18,013 nucleotides of DNA from an uncultured Phycisphaerales bacterium (GCA_903905665.1 CAIVHJ010000184.1:1-18013), one strand, 5' to 3'. Counted from the first letter of the stretch, positions 1 to 8,022 are shown. Notes: generated by a model from the sequence alone, not told the origin. Numbers and translations: made by a program.

Positions 1-48
1 GTGAACGTCGGCTCCATGCCGTGTATTCAGGGGTCTATCCACCTGAAT

Positions 49-870
49 CTAGCTTGCTGGGGGCTTTAGTTTTTTCAGGACCAAGGGGTTTTGTTTGCTG
101 TACCACTCTCCGTACTTTTTGTTTGTGGTGTCGTCCAAATCCATCACCAGTTTATAATCAGCAGCGAGCAATTCGTAAAAGCGGTCTTCTTTTCGTTCAT
201 AGAGTCGCTGTAGAGCCCAGAGGTAATAATCAATGACCTGCAATCCGGCATATTCTTCCGGTGTTCCGGAGAGTAGATCAGTAGGACGGTTCGAGGAAAT
301 GTTCCATTTCCGTTCGAAATTATGTTTTGCTTTGGCAATAGCATTCGCCAAAGCTTCTCGTCTTCCCCATTTGGAGTGTTTGGCGAAGACAATTCGATTG
401 CAATCCGCCTGATGTAGAAGGTTCTTGAACAATCTCTTAACCAGGTCATCGTAGATCACGCTGACGGATAGTTTCTTGCCAAATTGTGTTTGAGAAATAC
501 GGGCCGCAGATACCAATTCTTCTTTTCGGCGGACTGCAATCTGGACCTCGGCGTTCAGCTTTGGCAATAGCGTGAACATTTCTCGACGGACTTCGGGCAG
601 ATCATTCTTGGCATGGAATAGCAAGGCCGTTTTTTGTGCATCAGGTCGCATGGATGGAACATCTTTGAAGTAAGGATCTTTCATCAAGTGGGTGCGAAGA
701 TCGGTGAGTAGTTTGTTTGCCTCTTCGGGATGAGGCAAATAGGCCACCCCGACCATGAACACGCGCGAGACTCCTTCCTGGCCTACAATCGAAGATCCGC
801 GTTTGTTAAAGAGGGTCAAATCACCCGCTTCATCCACGAAGTAATGGCGAATGACCTGCGATTCCGTCAT
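49..870 (-). CDS. DUF3800 domain protein, probable defence-island gene
   Basis: Protein of 273 residues with the DUF3800 layout: an N-terminal beta strand ending in VDEAG (Asp13, Glu14, Gly16, the family's usual DESG position), a central HAKND motif (residues 86-90), and a C-terminal helix with LQVIDYYLWAL (Asp214). These spaced acidic residues are the putative metal site. From memory, DUF3800 has been proposed to have an RNase H-like fold and often lies in mobile or defence regions; its substrate is unknown. The ATG at 870 overlaps the stop of the upstream restriction-methylase remnant in an ATGA, so the gene was probably translationally coupled to it. Two sampled 60-base lines are about 42-50% GC, against about 55-67% in the aldehyde dehydrogenase gene, which suggests acquisition by transfer. 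The gene looks intact. Family call is firm; function is not known. Confidence 0.8.
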   Translation of the reverse strand: MTESQVIRHYFVDEAGDLTLFNKRGSSIVGQEGVSRVFMVGVAYLPHPEEANKLLTDLRTHLMKDPYFKDVPSMRPDAQKTALLFHAKNDLPEVRREMFTLLPKLNAEVQIAVRRKEELVSAARISQTQFGKKLSVSVIYDDLVKRLFKNLLHQADCNRIVFAKHSKWGRREALANAIAKAKHNFERKWNISSNRPTDLLSGTPEEYAGLQVIDYYLWALQRLYERKEDRFYELLAADYKLVMDLDDTTNKKYGEWYSKQNPLVLKKLKPPAS

Positions 871-1106
871 TGTGTCCCCTCTTCCACGATCTTGATTTCG
901 TCCTCGGTCAAACCATAAAGCTCATACACCAGCCGGTCAATCTGGCGGTCCAGCGCGACGCACTTGCTCTCATAGTACGCCTTGTCCTTGTCCGTCTTCG
1001 CCTTCGACAATTCCTGCTTCGACTTCAACATCGCCTCCACCCGCTGCACCATCTGGTTGTGCCGCGCTGAATTGACGGGCTTCAGCCGCCGCCTGTTTGA
1101 AGACAC
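867..1106 (-). pseudogene. C-terminal remnant of a type IIG/Eco57I-like restriction-methylase
   Basis: The open frame gives 79 residues, but only the part from about residue 11 (position 1076) onward looks native. That part has SARHNQMVQRVEAML, then a Lys/Glu/Asp-rich helical stretch, then LDRQIDRLVYELYGLTEDE. This closely resembles the extreme C-terminus of large N6-adenine methylase/TaqI-like specificity proteins, which are usually about 1000 residues long. The first ten residues (MSSNRRRLKP) are an alternative-frame reading of the neighbouring membrane-protein gene. So the methylase, endonuclease and most of the specificity region are missing, and this fragment cannot be an enzyme. Its stop codon overlaps the DUF3800 start (ATGA). 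An independent small coiled-coil protein is possible but less likely. Confidence 0.7.
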
Positions 1107-1986
1107 GGTGGTACCGAAACAGCAGAATCAGCCACCAGATGCCAAAGACAATTATTGGTATTCCGCCCAAACAGCCGAAAATGGTCATGCCTGCGATGGT
1201 TCCTCCGCCCATCGCCGTGCCGGAAGAAGGCGGGACCGATCCGACGCTGCCGAATGAAGTTCCCACTCGTGTTAACCGACCGCTTGTAACTGCCGCAGTG
1301 ATTCCGATAGCTCCGGCAACGCTCAGAAGCAGATACGAAACACATACCCCCCACATGACGATTCCAGTCGATTTCGCCAAACTGTGATCCGGGATGCGCA
1401 TCGCGAATCGTCGCAGATAAACAAAAAAACCAAAATACAAACCGATGCCCACCAACATCAGCACCAGGGCAAGGATGATCAACCATATCGGAACAAGGGT
1501 AGTTTGCGCGACTTGGATGATTGTTGCTCCAACAACATTGAGCAATGCTCCCAGTCGAATGAACTTTCGCAGGCTGACCGTATCTTCGTGCAGTGAGATT
1601 CGAGGTTCCTGCGCGGTGATCAATAACATCGACCATAGGGTCAAACCCGAAGGAATCAACGACAATGTGACGGACCAGCCTGCAGAGAAGCCCAAAGATC
1701 GCAGGAGCCCCGATGCCAGTCCGATGACGAAGCCGACGAGTATATTCCAGAGCATAAGCAGGACACCAAGGCGGAGCTGGTCCACCCAATCCGGATCGGA
1801 ATATTTGAGCAGATTTCCGAAAGACGATCGGCTGATGGCTGCACCGCATTCGGGGCACCGCCCGCCCAATCGCAACCCGCGCAGGTTGTACCCGCAAGAC
1901 ATGCAATCCATGTCCTGTTCGATCAATTGGTTGGGGTTCACGATGGTGGCTTGAGGGGGGGACGAGATGGGTACTCCAAGTGTCAT
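970..1986 (-). CDS. zinc-ribbon multi-pass membrane protein with aberrant C-terminus
   Basis: The 338-residue frame opens with a zinc ribbon, Cys28-x2-Cys31 and Cys44-x2-Cys47, in the context CGYNLRGL...CPECG, a form I associate with planctomycete membrane proteins. It continues with about five or six hydrophobic segments, for example LGVLLMLWNILVGFVIGLA, IWLIILALVLMLVGIGLYF and IPIIVFGIWWLILLF, and ends its natural part with a basic/Ala-rich stretch FKQAAAEAR near residue 304 (position 1075). The last ~34 residues (Gly, Glu, Gln and Val rich) are the restriction-methylase remnant read in another frame, so the native C-terminus has been lost or replaced. The start at 1986 lies 13 bases after the glycosylase stop, so the two are probably co-transcribed. 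Met26 is an alternative start that still keeps the zinc ribbon. Function unknown. Confidence 0.75.
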   Translation of the reverse strand: MTLGVPISSPPQATIVNPNQLIEQDMDCMSCGYNLRGLRLGGRCPECGAAISRSSFGNLLKYSDPDWVDQLRLGVLLMLWNILVGFVIGLASGLLRSLGFSAGWSVTLSLIPSGLTLWSMLLITAQEPRISLHEDTVSLRKFIRLGALLNVVGATIIQVAQTTLVPIWLIILALVLMLVGIGLYFGFFVYLRRFAMRIPDHSLAKSTGIVMWGVCVSYLLLSVAGAIGITAAVTSGRLTRVGTSFGSVGSVPPSSGTAMGGGTIAGMTIFGCLGGIPIIVFGIWWLILLFRYHRVFKQAAAEARQFSAAQPDGAAGGGDVEVEAGIVEGEDGQGQGVL

Positions 1987-1999
1987 CAGAGACGCTCCT

Positions 2000-2701
2000 T
2001 CACTTGAATCCCGGGATGATGCCGGTGCCGAGGCTTCGCCAGAAATACCACGTGGCGACGGAGCGGTAAGGTCGGAATTTCTCGCCGAAGCGAATGAGTT
2101 CGTCGCGTTTGGTTTTGGGTAAGATTTGGTAATTGCGAAATAGCGCCTGACGAAGTCCCAGATCGTCCACCGGCCAGACGTCGGGCCGTTGAAGATTGAA
2201 AATCAGAATCATTTCCGCGGTCCAAACCCCGACACCGTGGAGTTGAATCAAGTGCTCAACGACCTGCTCGTCGCTCATTTTTTTCAATCGGGCGGATCGA
2301 AGGTATCCCTGCATGGCGTGTTGAGAGACATCGCGAAGGTATGAGACTTTTTGTCGAGATAATCCCGCCCCGCGAAGTCGAACCGTGGACAGTCCCGACA
2401 GATTTCGCGCCGTCAGACGCCGAGCCGGGCACAAACCCCGAACCCGTCCTACAATCGTCTGCGCCGCTTTCATCGACAACTGTTGATGAACAATGGATTG
2501 AACAAGCGCGTCAAACGTATCCTTCACGGTTCCGGGTATGAACGGACCAACCCCTGAGATAATTTCTCCCAGTACGGGATCCGCCTCGCGTAATTGCTTC
2601 CTGGCTCGCCTCACAAATGACGCGTTTTCAAAGCATCCGTTGCTCAATGGGCTTGATGGGAGTGACTTCATGGCGGGAATCTTATCGAAATTCCGCCCCA
2701 A
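2000..2701 (-). CDS. AlkA-type DNA-3-methyladenine glycosylase (HhH-GPD)
   Basis: A base-excision repair glycosylase that would remove alkylated purines from DNA. In the 233-residue product, residues 68-80 (QSIVHQQLSMKAA) match the conserved helix of the family. The helix-hairpin-helix is LHGVGVWTAEMIL (154-166), and it is followed at the expected distance by WPVDDLGL (176-183), whose second Asp (180) matches the catalytic aspartate of AlkA. There is no Fe-S cluster cysteine set, which separates it from Nth/MutY. The length fits the short AlkA-like proteins that lack the E. coli N-terminal domain. The ATG at 2701 gives a 10-residue extension; Met11 (2671) is an alternative. It is divergent from the peptide transporter and leads the zinc-ribbon gene. 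The exact lesion range cannot be read from sequence. Confidence 0.9.
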   Translation of the reverse strand: MGRNFDKIPAMKSLPSSPLSNGCFENASFVRRARKQLREADPVLGEIISGVGPFIPGTVKDTFDALVQSIVHQQLSMKAAQTIVGRVRGLCPARRLTARNLSGLSTVRLRGAGLSRQKVSYLRDVSQHAMQGYLRSARLKKMSDEQVVEHLIQLHGVGVWTAEMILIFNLQRPDVWPVDDLGLRQALFRNYQILPKTKRDELIRFGEKFRPYRSVATWYFWRSLGTGIIPGFK

Positions 2702-2722
2702 ACACCATGCATCACATCATCC

Positions 2723-2751
2723 TTGACCTTGGGCGTCCTTTTTGCGAAACT
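2723..2751 (+). promoter_or_regulatory. candidate sigma-70-like promoter for the peptide transporter
   Basis: TTGACC at 2723-2728 and GAAACT at 2746-2751 are separated by 17 bases in the divergent gap between the glycosylase and the transporter. The -35 is good and the -10 is poor (3 of 6), so this is only a candidate. Confidence 0.3.
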
Positions 2752-2790
2752 ACCCGCGCGCGGCCAGTCTTTAGCCACAACAATTCCACA

Positions 2791-2795
2791 GGAGG
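2791..2795 (+). promoter_or_regulatory. ribosome binding site fixing a TTG start
   Basis: GGAGG lies 7 bases before the TTG at 2803. No such site precedes the in-frame upstream ATG at 2617, which lies inside the divergent glycosylase gene. This decides the transporter start. Confidence 0.75.
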
Positions 2796-2802
2796 TTTTA
2801 CC

Positions 2803-4323
2803 TTGTCTTCCTCAGCATCCGGCGCATCCTTACCGGAACTGCCACCCAAAACTCTTTGGGGCCACCCCATCGGGCTATACGTCCTCTCCTCCACTGAGAT
2901 GTGGGAACGCTTCAGCTTCTACGCCATGCGGGGCATCCTGACGCTTTACATGGCCAAGGTCGTACTCGCGGGTCTGGGCACCGCAGCCGGCGGGCAGGCC
3001 GACCAAACGTATGGGGCTTACCTTGGTTTTGTATACGCGGCGACCTTCGTGGGAGGTATGCTCGCGGACCGACTACTCGGGCAACGTCGGGCGATCTACA
3101 TCGGCGGCTTCTTGATGGCGCTGGCGCAGTTCACGCTTATGACCCAGGCACTTATTGTGCGCTCCGGCAGCACCGCGAGTTACTTGTACCCGATGTTCTT
3201 CGCCGGTCTGGCACTTCTGGCCTGTGGCAACGGATTTTTCAAGCCGAACATCTCGACGATTGTGGGTACGTTGTATCCCGAGGGCGACCAGCGTCGCGAC
3301 AGCGCGTTCACCATTTTTTACATCGGCATCAACATCGGAGCTGCGATCTCCAGCTTGGCCAGCGCCGCGGGCGAGGCCTGGGGCTGGTATATCGGTTATT
3401 TCCTCGCCGGCACCGGCATGATTGTCTCCCTGGTCGTCTTCGCCTGGGGGAAGAAGTGGATCGTTGGCCGTGGACTGCCTCCAGTGGGTGCGCGTTTGCT
3501 GGGACGCGGCCGCTTAATTGTGCCCAATGTGATTCCGATCGTCGTTGGAGTGCTCTTGTTCGTTCCGGTCGCGGCTTATCTGATATCGCAGCCGCACCTG
3601 GTTCAATATCTTTCTGCCGTTATCGGCATACCCGTGTTGGTTTACCTGCTTTATGAAGCTTGGCGTGCCCCGCGAATAGAAGGTGGTCGGATGATCGTGG
3701 CCATCGTGCTGTGCATCTTTTCGATGCTGTTTTGGGGGTTCTTCGAGTTGGCGGGCAGCACGATTCAGCGCTTCGTTGAGGGTCGGATGGACCGGATGGT
3801 CTTCGGCTGGGAAATGCAGGCCACGTTCATCAACAACGTGATCAACCCAGTCCTGATCGTGATGATGGGGATCTCGTTTTCCACGCTGTGGGTCTGGTTG
3901 GATCGTCGCGGTCTTGAGCCGTCTTCACCGTTCAAGTTCTCGCTTGGATTACTGCAGCTTGGGCTTGGTTTTTTGGTTCTGTGGCTTGCGGCGAGCCGCG
4001 CCGGTGCCACGGGTAAGAGCAGTATGTACTGGTTGTTCCTGACCTATTTCCTGTTCACGACCGGCGAGTTGTGCCTTTCGCCCGTGGGTCTTTCAATGAT
4101 CACCAAGCTTGCGCCAGCGCGGCTTGTTGGCGTGTTCATGGGCACATGGTTTCTATCGTCGGCCCTTGCCAATGTAATCACCGGTGGAGCCGTCGGTCGA
4201 TTGACGCAAACATACGATTTCGCACCAGTGTTTCTTGGTATTGCTGGTACCACGGGTGGAGCGGCATTGTTGTTGTTTATTCTCACGCCGCTGCTCAAGA
4301 AATTGATGCATGGTGTCAAATAG
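2803..4323 (+). CDS. POT-family proton-dependent oligopeptide transporter
   Basis: Inner-membrane MFS transporter of the POT/PTR2 family, which imports di- and tripeptides with protons. The product is 506 residues from the TTG start, normal for the family. Diagnostic motifs are the ExxER proton-coupling motif in STEMWERFSFY (Glu32, Glu35, Arg36), GNGFFKPNISTIVG, FYIGINIGA (PTR2 signature) and ELCLSPVGLSMITKLAP near the C-terminus, with about 12-14 hydrophobic segments between. The helix motif usually written FWxxFEQAGSS reads FWGFFELAGST here, with Leu replacing Gln. The 62 extra residues of the longer open frame overlap the glycosylase gene and lack transporter character. Monocistronic as far as spacing shows. 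Related members move nitrate or other solutes, so the peptide substrate is inferred from family only. Confidence 0.92.
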   Translation: MSSSASGASLPELPPKTLWGHPIGLYVLSSTEMWERFSFYAMRGILTLYMAKVVLAGLGTAAGGQADQTYGAYLGFVYAATFVGGMLADRLLGQRRAIYIGGFLMALAQFTLMTQALIVRSGSTASYLYPMFFAGLALLACGNGFFKPNISTIVGTLYPEGDQRRDSAFTIFYIGINIGAAISSLASAAGEAWGWYIGYFLAGTGMIVSLVVFAWGKKWIVGRGLPPVGARLLGRGRLIVPNVIPIVVGVLLFVPVAAYLISQPHLVQYLSAVIGIPVLVYLLYEAWRAPRIEGGRMIVAIVLCIFSMLFWGFFELAGSTIQRFVEGRMDRMVFGWEMQATFINNVINPVLIVMMGISFSTLWVWLDRRGLEPSSPFKFSLGLLQLGLGFLVLWLAASRAGATGKSSMYWLFLTYFLFTTGELCLSPVGLSMITKLAPARLVGVFMGTWFLSSALANVITGGAVGRLTQTYDFAPVFLGIAGTTGGAALLLFILTPLLKKLMHGVK

Positions 4324-4425
4324 AAGGTGGTCTGTCGCTGAAAATGGTACAATGCTGCTGATTGGTATCCTTCTATTTGAAAATTTCGTGTGTAGGGTCA
4401 GTTAAAATTTGTTGGGAATGGCCGG

Positions 4426-5628
4426 ATGTTGATCGGTTTGATCGGGACTGGGGACTTGGTGGAGGAGTTGGCGCTGCTGATGGCGTATCAGCGGTGTTCG
4501 GTTGTGGTGATGGTGTCCGGGGCGGACTCGGCGGAAGTGATGCAGGACCACCTGCGCAATCGACTCCGATCCATGGTAGCCGGTCGGGCGTTGTCATCCG
4601 GTGAAGCCAGTCGAGTGGAAGAGAACATCAACCTCGCGGCGGACGCCAAAAGCATGGACGGTTGCGAGTGGGTGCTCGAAGCCCTGGACCATGATCTCGA
4701 TGCCAAAGTCAAAATCCTTCTGCCTGTGATTCCGGTTGTCGATCCGTCGGCGGTGTTTTCCACGACGGAGAGTTTGTGTTCGGTTTCCGAGTTGGGACGT
4801 CGGTTGAGAATTCCCGAACGGGTTTGCGGAACTCATTTTGTTCATCCGACCACCCAGGTCGGTCTGGTGGAACTCGTCCACGGTGTTCAGACCGATCCCG
4901 CCGTACTGGACCGCGTGGCTCAGCAAATGACCGGTTGGGGCGCCACCCTGGTCCGGGTCAAGGATTCTCCCGGATTGATCGTGGACCGTGTGATGCGTCC
5001 GTTCGTTCTGGAGGCGCTTCGGATCGTTGAAGAGCGGTTGGCGGCCTGTGAGAGCGTCGATCTGATCGTCAAGGAAATGGGCGGATTCCGAAACGGGCCG
5101 TTTGAAATGATGGATAACCTCGGACTTGACGTCGATTATCGAATGACGCAGGACCTCTACCAGCGCCTGAATAAATGTCCCCGGTTCAAACCCTCCGAAA
5201 TTCATCGGCGATTGGTGGATCAAGGGCAGTTGGGTCGAAAGACTGGCAGCGGTTTTTATAATTACCAACTCGAAAAACCGGAAATCGCCTATCGTCTGGA
5301 CAGCGAAGAACCGTATCTTCCGCCGCGCATGAAAGAATCGTGTGAGGCGCTGCTTCGCGTGGGCAACTGGGACATCCGACCGGAATCCGGTTACGTGTTT
5401 CTGCGGATTTTGTGCGCGGTCATGAACGAAGCCGCGCTGGTCGAGGAGGAGGGAATCGCCTCGCAGCAGGATATTGATTTGGCGATGAGCGTCGGCATGG
5501 AATTTCCGCGAGGTCCATTGGCGTGGGCGGCCCAGATGGGTCCATCGCTCGTCGGGGCGTTTCTGCGCACGATGAATGCCGAAGTCGGCGACAATCGCTT
5601 CTTCCCCGCCCGTCGCTTCAATCTGTAA
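4426..5628 (+). CDS. 3-hydroxyacyl-CoA dehydrogenase family protein, divergent active site
   Basis: The family oxidises L-3-hydroxyacyl-CoA with NAD+ in beta-oxidation. In this 400-residue protein the N-terminal Rossmann domain (1-180) starts almost at Met1. The catalytic His/Glu dyad is present as His137 and Glu149 in GTHFVHPTTQVGLVELV. Two all-helical C-terminal domains follow; the first includes GRKTGSGFYNY and the second MEFPRGPLAWA, both typical. Several usual positions differ: the dinucleotide loop is GTGDLV instead of GxGxxG, NTSSL reads TTESL (Glu115), HFxNP reads HFVHP, and the catalytic Asn of GFIVNR is Asp187 in GLIVDR. The family and fold are clear, but standard beta-oxidation activity is doubtful. 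There is no clear Shine-Dalgarno before the ATG. No enoyl-CoA hydratase or thiolase gene is adjacent. Confidence 0.85.
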   Translation: MLIGLIGTGDLVEELALLMAYQRCSVVVMVSGADSAEVMQDHLRNRLRSMVAGRALSSGEASRVEENINLAADAKSMDGCEWVLEALDHDLDAKVKILLPVIPVVDPSAVFSTTESLCSVSELGRRLRIPERVCGTHFVHPTTQVGLVELVHGVQTDPAVLDRVAQQMTGWGATLVRVKDSPGLIVDRVMRPFVLEALRIVEERLAACESVDLIVKEMGGFRNGPFEMMDNLGLDVDYRMTQDLYQRLNKCPRFKPSEIHRRLVDQGQLGRKTGSGFYNYQLEKPEIAYRLDSEEPYLPPRMKESCEALLRVGNWDIRPESGYVFLRILCAVMNEAALVEEEGIASQQDIDLAMSVGMEFPRGPLAWAAQMGPSLVGAFLRTMNAEVGDNRFFPARRFNL

Positions 5629-5742
5629 TATCCGTGACATCCGCTTCGTTCGTCAATTTCCAACCAACCGGACTTGCCTGTTGCATCGTGCTCGTAGATT
5701 CATCGTTCAGTATTCCTCATTCCTCGTTCTCTTCTATGTCCT

Positions 5743-5772
5743 TTGGTTTCAGCGTGTTATGCCGGTTATAAA
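5743..5772 (+). promoter_or_regulatory. candidate promoter of the NfeD-like/flotillin operon
   Basis: TTGGTT (5743-5748) and TATAAA (5767-5772) are 18 bases apart, about 90 bases before the NfeD-like start. The rest of the 233-base gap 5629-5861 shows no gene or strong hairpin. Confidence 0.35.
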
Positions 5773-5861
5773 AATGGATTCGGGTTATCATGGGCAGAAC
5801 CGAATCTGTGTGGTACATTGAATCTGGACATCCGGTCGAATCGCGCCGCACGAGGCGCCCA

Positions 5862-6605
5862 ATGGAGATTGCAACAATGTTCATCCTCTGGAGCATGATG
5901 TTTGTCGGCTGGACCGGCACGCTGCCCGCCATCGCGGATATGACCGGCGTGTACGTGATCTGCCTCGTTATCGGTGGAGGGATGCTGGTTATCTCGACCG
6001 TTTTGGGTGGTCACGGGCATACTGACCTTGGGGGAGTGGATGGTGCGGGCCACGTCGGATTTGATGCACACGCGGACGCACCGACGGGGATGGACGTTCA
6101 CACCGATGTCCCTGGCCATGTCGATACGCATGGGGGCGATTTTGGCGTGTCCGCTCATCATGGCTGGGCGTGGTCCAACTGGTTCTCGGTGCAATTCGTG
6201 GTTTATGCGACGGCGACATTCGGTATGGTCGGAACGATACTGACGTATTTGTCCGATTGGCCCGCGGAGCAGATTACGTGGACTTCGCTCATCAGTGGGC
6301 TTTTGATGGGCCAGTTGGTGCATCAGATTATCCGCAAAATCCGCAGAACCGAAGCCGTACTTCCGGTTTCTCCGGCGGAATTTGTCGGTAAGATCGCGCG
6401 AGTCACGGTTTCGGTTGTTCCACCGGGAATGGGCGAAGTCGCTGTGATGGTTCGTGGTTCGGAGCACTTTTTACCCGTTCGCACCAAACACGATCATGAT
6501 AAGTTTCTGACGGGCAGCGAAGTCGCGATTGCGTCTCTCAGTCAAAGTGTGGCCGAGGTCGTCAGCCCTCAGGAATATGAATTTATTTCCGATTCCAAAA
6601 CATGA
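5862..6605 (+). CDS. YqiJ/NfeD-like membrane protein with OB-fold tail and His-rich loop
   Basis: Partner protein of flotillins; in bacteria NfeD-like proteins sit beside SPFH proteins in membrane microdomains. From the ATG at 5862 the product is 247 residues: a hydrophobic N-terminus and membrane segment (about 7-48), a loop at 49-101 very rich in His, Gly and Asp (nine His between residues 51 and 100), two further membrane segments (about 103-150), and a soluble C-terminal beta-barrel resembling the NfeD OB domain (EFVGKIARVTV, GEVAVMV, GSEVAIASL). I chose 5862 because GAGG lies 6 bases upstream; the longer frame from 5790 adds charged residues with no ribosome site, and Met6 (5877) is an alternative. 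The flotillin start is 16 bases past the stop. E. coli YqiJ also has histidines between membrane segments, so the loop may be a family trait. Confidence 0.78.
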   Translation: MEIATMFILWSMMFVGWTGTLPAIADMTGVYVICLVIGGGMLVISTVLGGHGHTDLGGVDGAGHVGFDAHADAPTGMDVHTDVPGHVDTHGGDFGVSAHHGWAWSNWFSVQFVVYATATFGMVGTILTYLSDWPAEQITWTSLISGLLMGQLVHQIIRKIRRTEAVLPVSPAEFVGKIARVTVSVVPPGMGEVAVMVRGSEHFLPVRTKHDHDKFLTGSEVAIASLSQSVAEVVSPQEYEFISDSKT

Positions 6606-6621
6606 AGGAGGTCCAGGGATC

Positions 6622-7995
6622 ATGACACTACTTATGCTTGCACAAGCCGCGCAAACCAAAACTCAGGGAATGCCCAACATCGCCGTTTATGTGTTGCTGG
6701 GATGTGCCGGTTTGGTCGTCCTGCTGATTTTCATGGGATTTTTGGCCCGGTTTTTGGTGGTGGGTTCTCCCAGTGAGTTGATGATCGTCAGCGGGCGACG
6801 TTCCAAGGAAGGCCAGAATTATAGAGCCTACATCGGTGGACGGACGCTCGTCATTCCCATTTTTAACAAAATCGATCGCCTCGCGTTGCGGAATATGCAG
6901 GTCCCGCTGGAAGTACGCGCCCAAGCCGGTGGGGGAAGCATGATCCCTGTGACGGTCACGGGGGTCGCCAACGTCAAGATTTCTTCCGAACCCGGGGTGC
7001 GAGAAAACGCTATTGAACGGTTTCTGGGTCAGCCTCAGAGCGAAATGGAGCGGGTGGCGAGAGAAACGCTTGAAGGTGGACTTCGATCGGTAATCGGCAA
7101 AATCACGCCGCAGGAAATCGTCCAGGACCGCGAAAAATTCGTCGCGACCGTCATGCAGGATGTCAACGACGATTTCCGCAAACTGGGGTTGGGCATCGAC
7201 AGCGTGGTGATTCAGAATGTTCATGACGAGGACCAGTATCTGGAGTCGATCGCGCGAAAGGCGTCGGCGCAGGTGCGATCTGAGGCAAGGAAATTTGAGG
7301 CGACTCAAAAAGCAGAGGCGGACATCAAGGAAGCCGAGGCCGACGCACAAGCCCGACAGGCGCGCGCCGAGCGCGACGCCGAGGCCAAACAAGCCGAAGC
7401 CGCCGGACGCCAAAAAGCGGAGCAGGCGCGACTCGGGGCGGACAAATTCATTGCCGAAGCCGACAACGCACTCCGAATTCGCAAGGCGGAACTTGCGCGG
7501 GAAGCGTCGCTGAAAGAAGCCGAAGCCCAGCAAGCCGCCGCCCAGTCGGAAGAAGCCCGTCTGCTCGCCACCCAGGTGAAGCAGGCCAACGCCTCGCGCG
7601 ACGTTTCCAAAGCCAAAGCGGAAGGTGAAGCCGCGCTCATTTTTGAACAGGGTCGGTCTCGGGCGCAGGCGATCGAACTCATCGGTCAATCCATCGAAAA
7701 GCACCCCGGCGCTCTGAAGGTCATGCTCGCCGAGATGATGCCCGGTGTCGTTGCGGAAATGGCCAAGGCGATTGCCGAGGTGCAGATGAAGAACGTAACG
7801 GTCATCGACGGCGGGAGCGGTCAGGCGATTTCGGGTGCGGCGATGTCCCGCGCGAGGATGTTGTCGGAGTCCCTGGCGACTCTTGAAAGCGTGCTGGGGA
7901 TCGACCTGCGAGAACTGACCAAATCCATCGCCGGCAATATGACTCATACTTCCGAAACCCCGACGGCGGATATCGCATCGCTGAAGAAAACGTGA
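6622..7995 (+). CDS. flotillin (SPFH/band 7 protein, YqiK-like)
   Basis: Membrane scaffold protein of 457 residues. A single membrane segment (about 19-43, VYVLLGCAGLVVLLIFMGFLA) is followed by an SPFH domain (roughly 45-205, including PVTVTGVANVKI, ETLEGGLRSVIGKITPQEI and LGLGIDSVVIQNVHD). Next comes a long Ala/Glu/Lys/Gln-rich coiled coil (about 210-345) with the EA repeats typical of flotillins, and a C-terminal region that carries oligomerisation in the family. The start is the ATG at 6622, with AAGGAGG at 6605-6611, 10 bases upstream; the longer frame to 6529 overlaps the previous gene. It directly follows the NfeD-like gene and is followed by a strong terminator, so the pair forms a two-gene operon. 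The role in microdomain organisation is known for the family; the client proteins here are unknown. Confidence 0.93.
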   Translation: MTLLMLAQAAQTKTQGMPNIAVYVLLGCAGLVVLLIFMGFLARFLVVGSPSELMIVSGRRSKEGQNYRAYIGGRTLVIPIFNKIDRLALRNMQVPLEVRAQAGGGSMIPVTVTGVANVKISSEPGVRENAIERFLGQPQSEMERVARETLEGGLRSVIGKITPQEIVQDREKFVATVMQDVNDDFRKLGLGIDSVVIQNVHDEDQYLESIARKASAQVRSEARKFEATQKAEADIKEAEADAQARQARAERDAEAKQAEAAGRQKAEQARLGADKFIAEADNALRIRKAELAREASLKEAEAQQAAAQSEEARLLATQVKQANASRDVSKAKAEGEAALIFEQGRSRAQAIELIGQSIEKHPGALKVMLAEMMPGVVAEMAKAIAEVQMKNVTVIDGGSGQAISGAAMSRARMLSESLATLESVLGIDLRELTKSIAGNMTHTSETPTADIASLKKT

Positions 7996-8022
7996 ATGAC
8001 GAATTCAACCATTACGACGCAA

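Noticed and set aside
1..48. Possible gene or regulatory element at the left edge
   Set aside because: The 48 bases lie past the DUF3800 stop, and I see no complete stem with a T-run and no coding signal.
2617..2802. N-terminal 62-residue extension of the peptide transporter
   Set aside because: It overlaps the divergent glycosylase, has no ribosome site, and the conserved transporter part begins just after the TTG at 2803.
4594..5640. A 348-codon minus-strand frame across the 3-hydroxyacyl-CoA dehydrogenase
   Set aside because: It is antisense to a clearly recognisable family protein and shows no domain or ribosome site.
6628..7947. A 439-codon minus-strand frame across the flotillin gene
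   Set aside because: It is a shadow of the flotillin coiled coil; the translation is rich in Arg, Phe, Gly and His without motifs.
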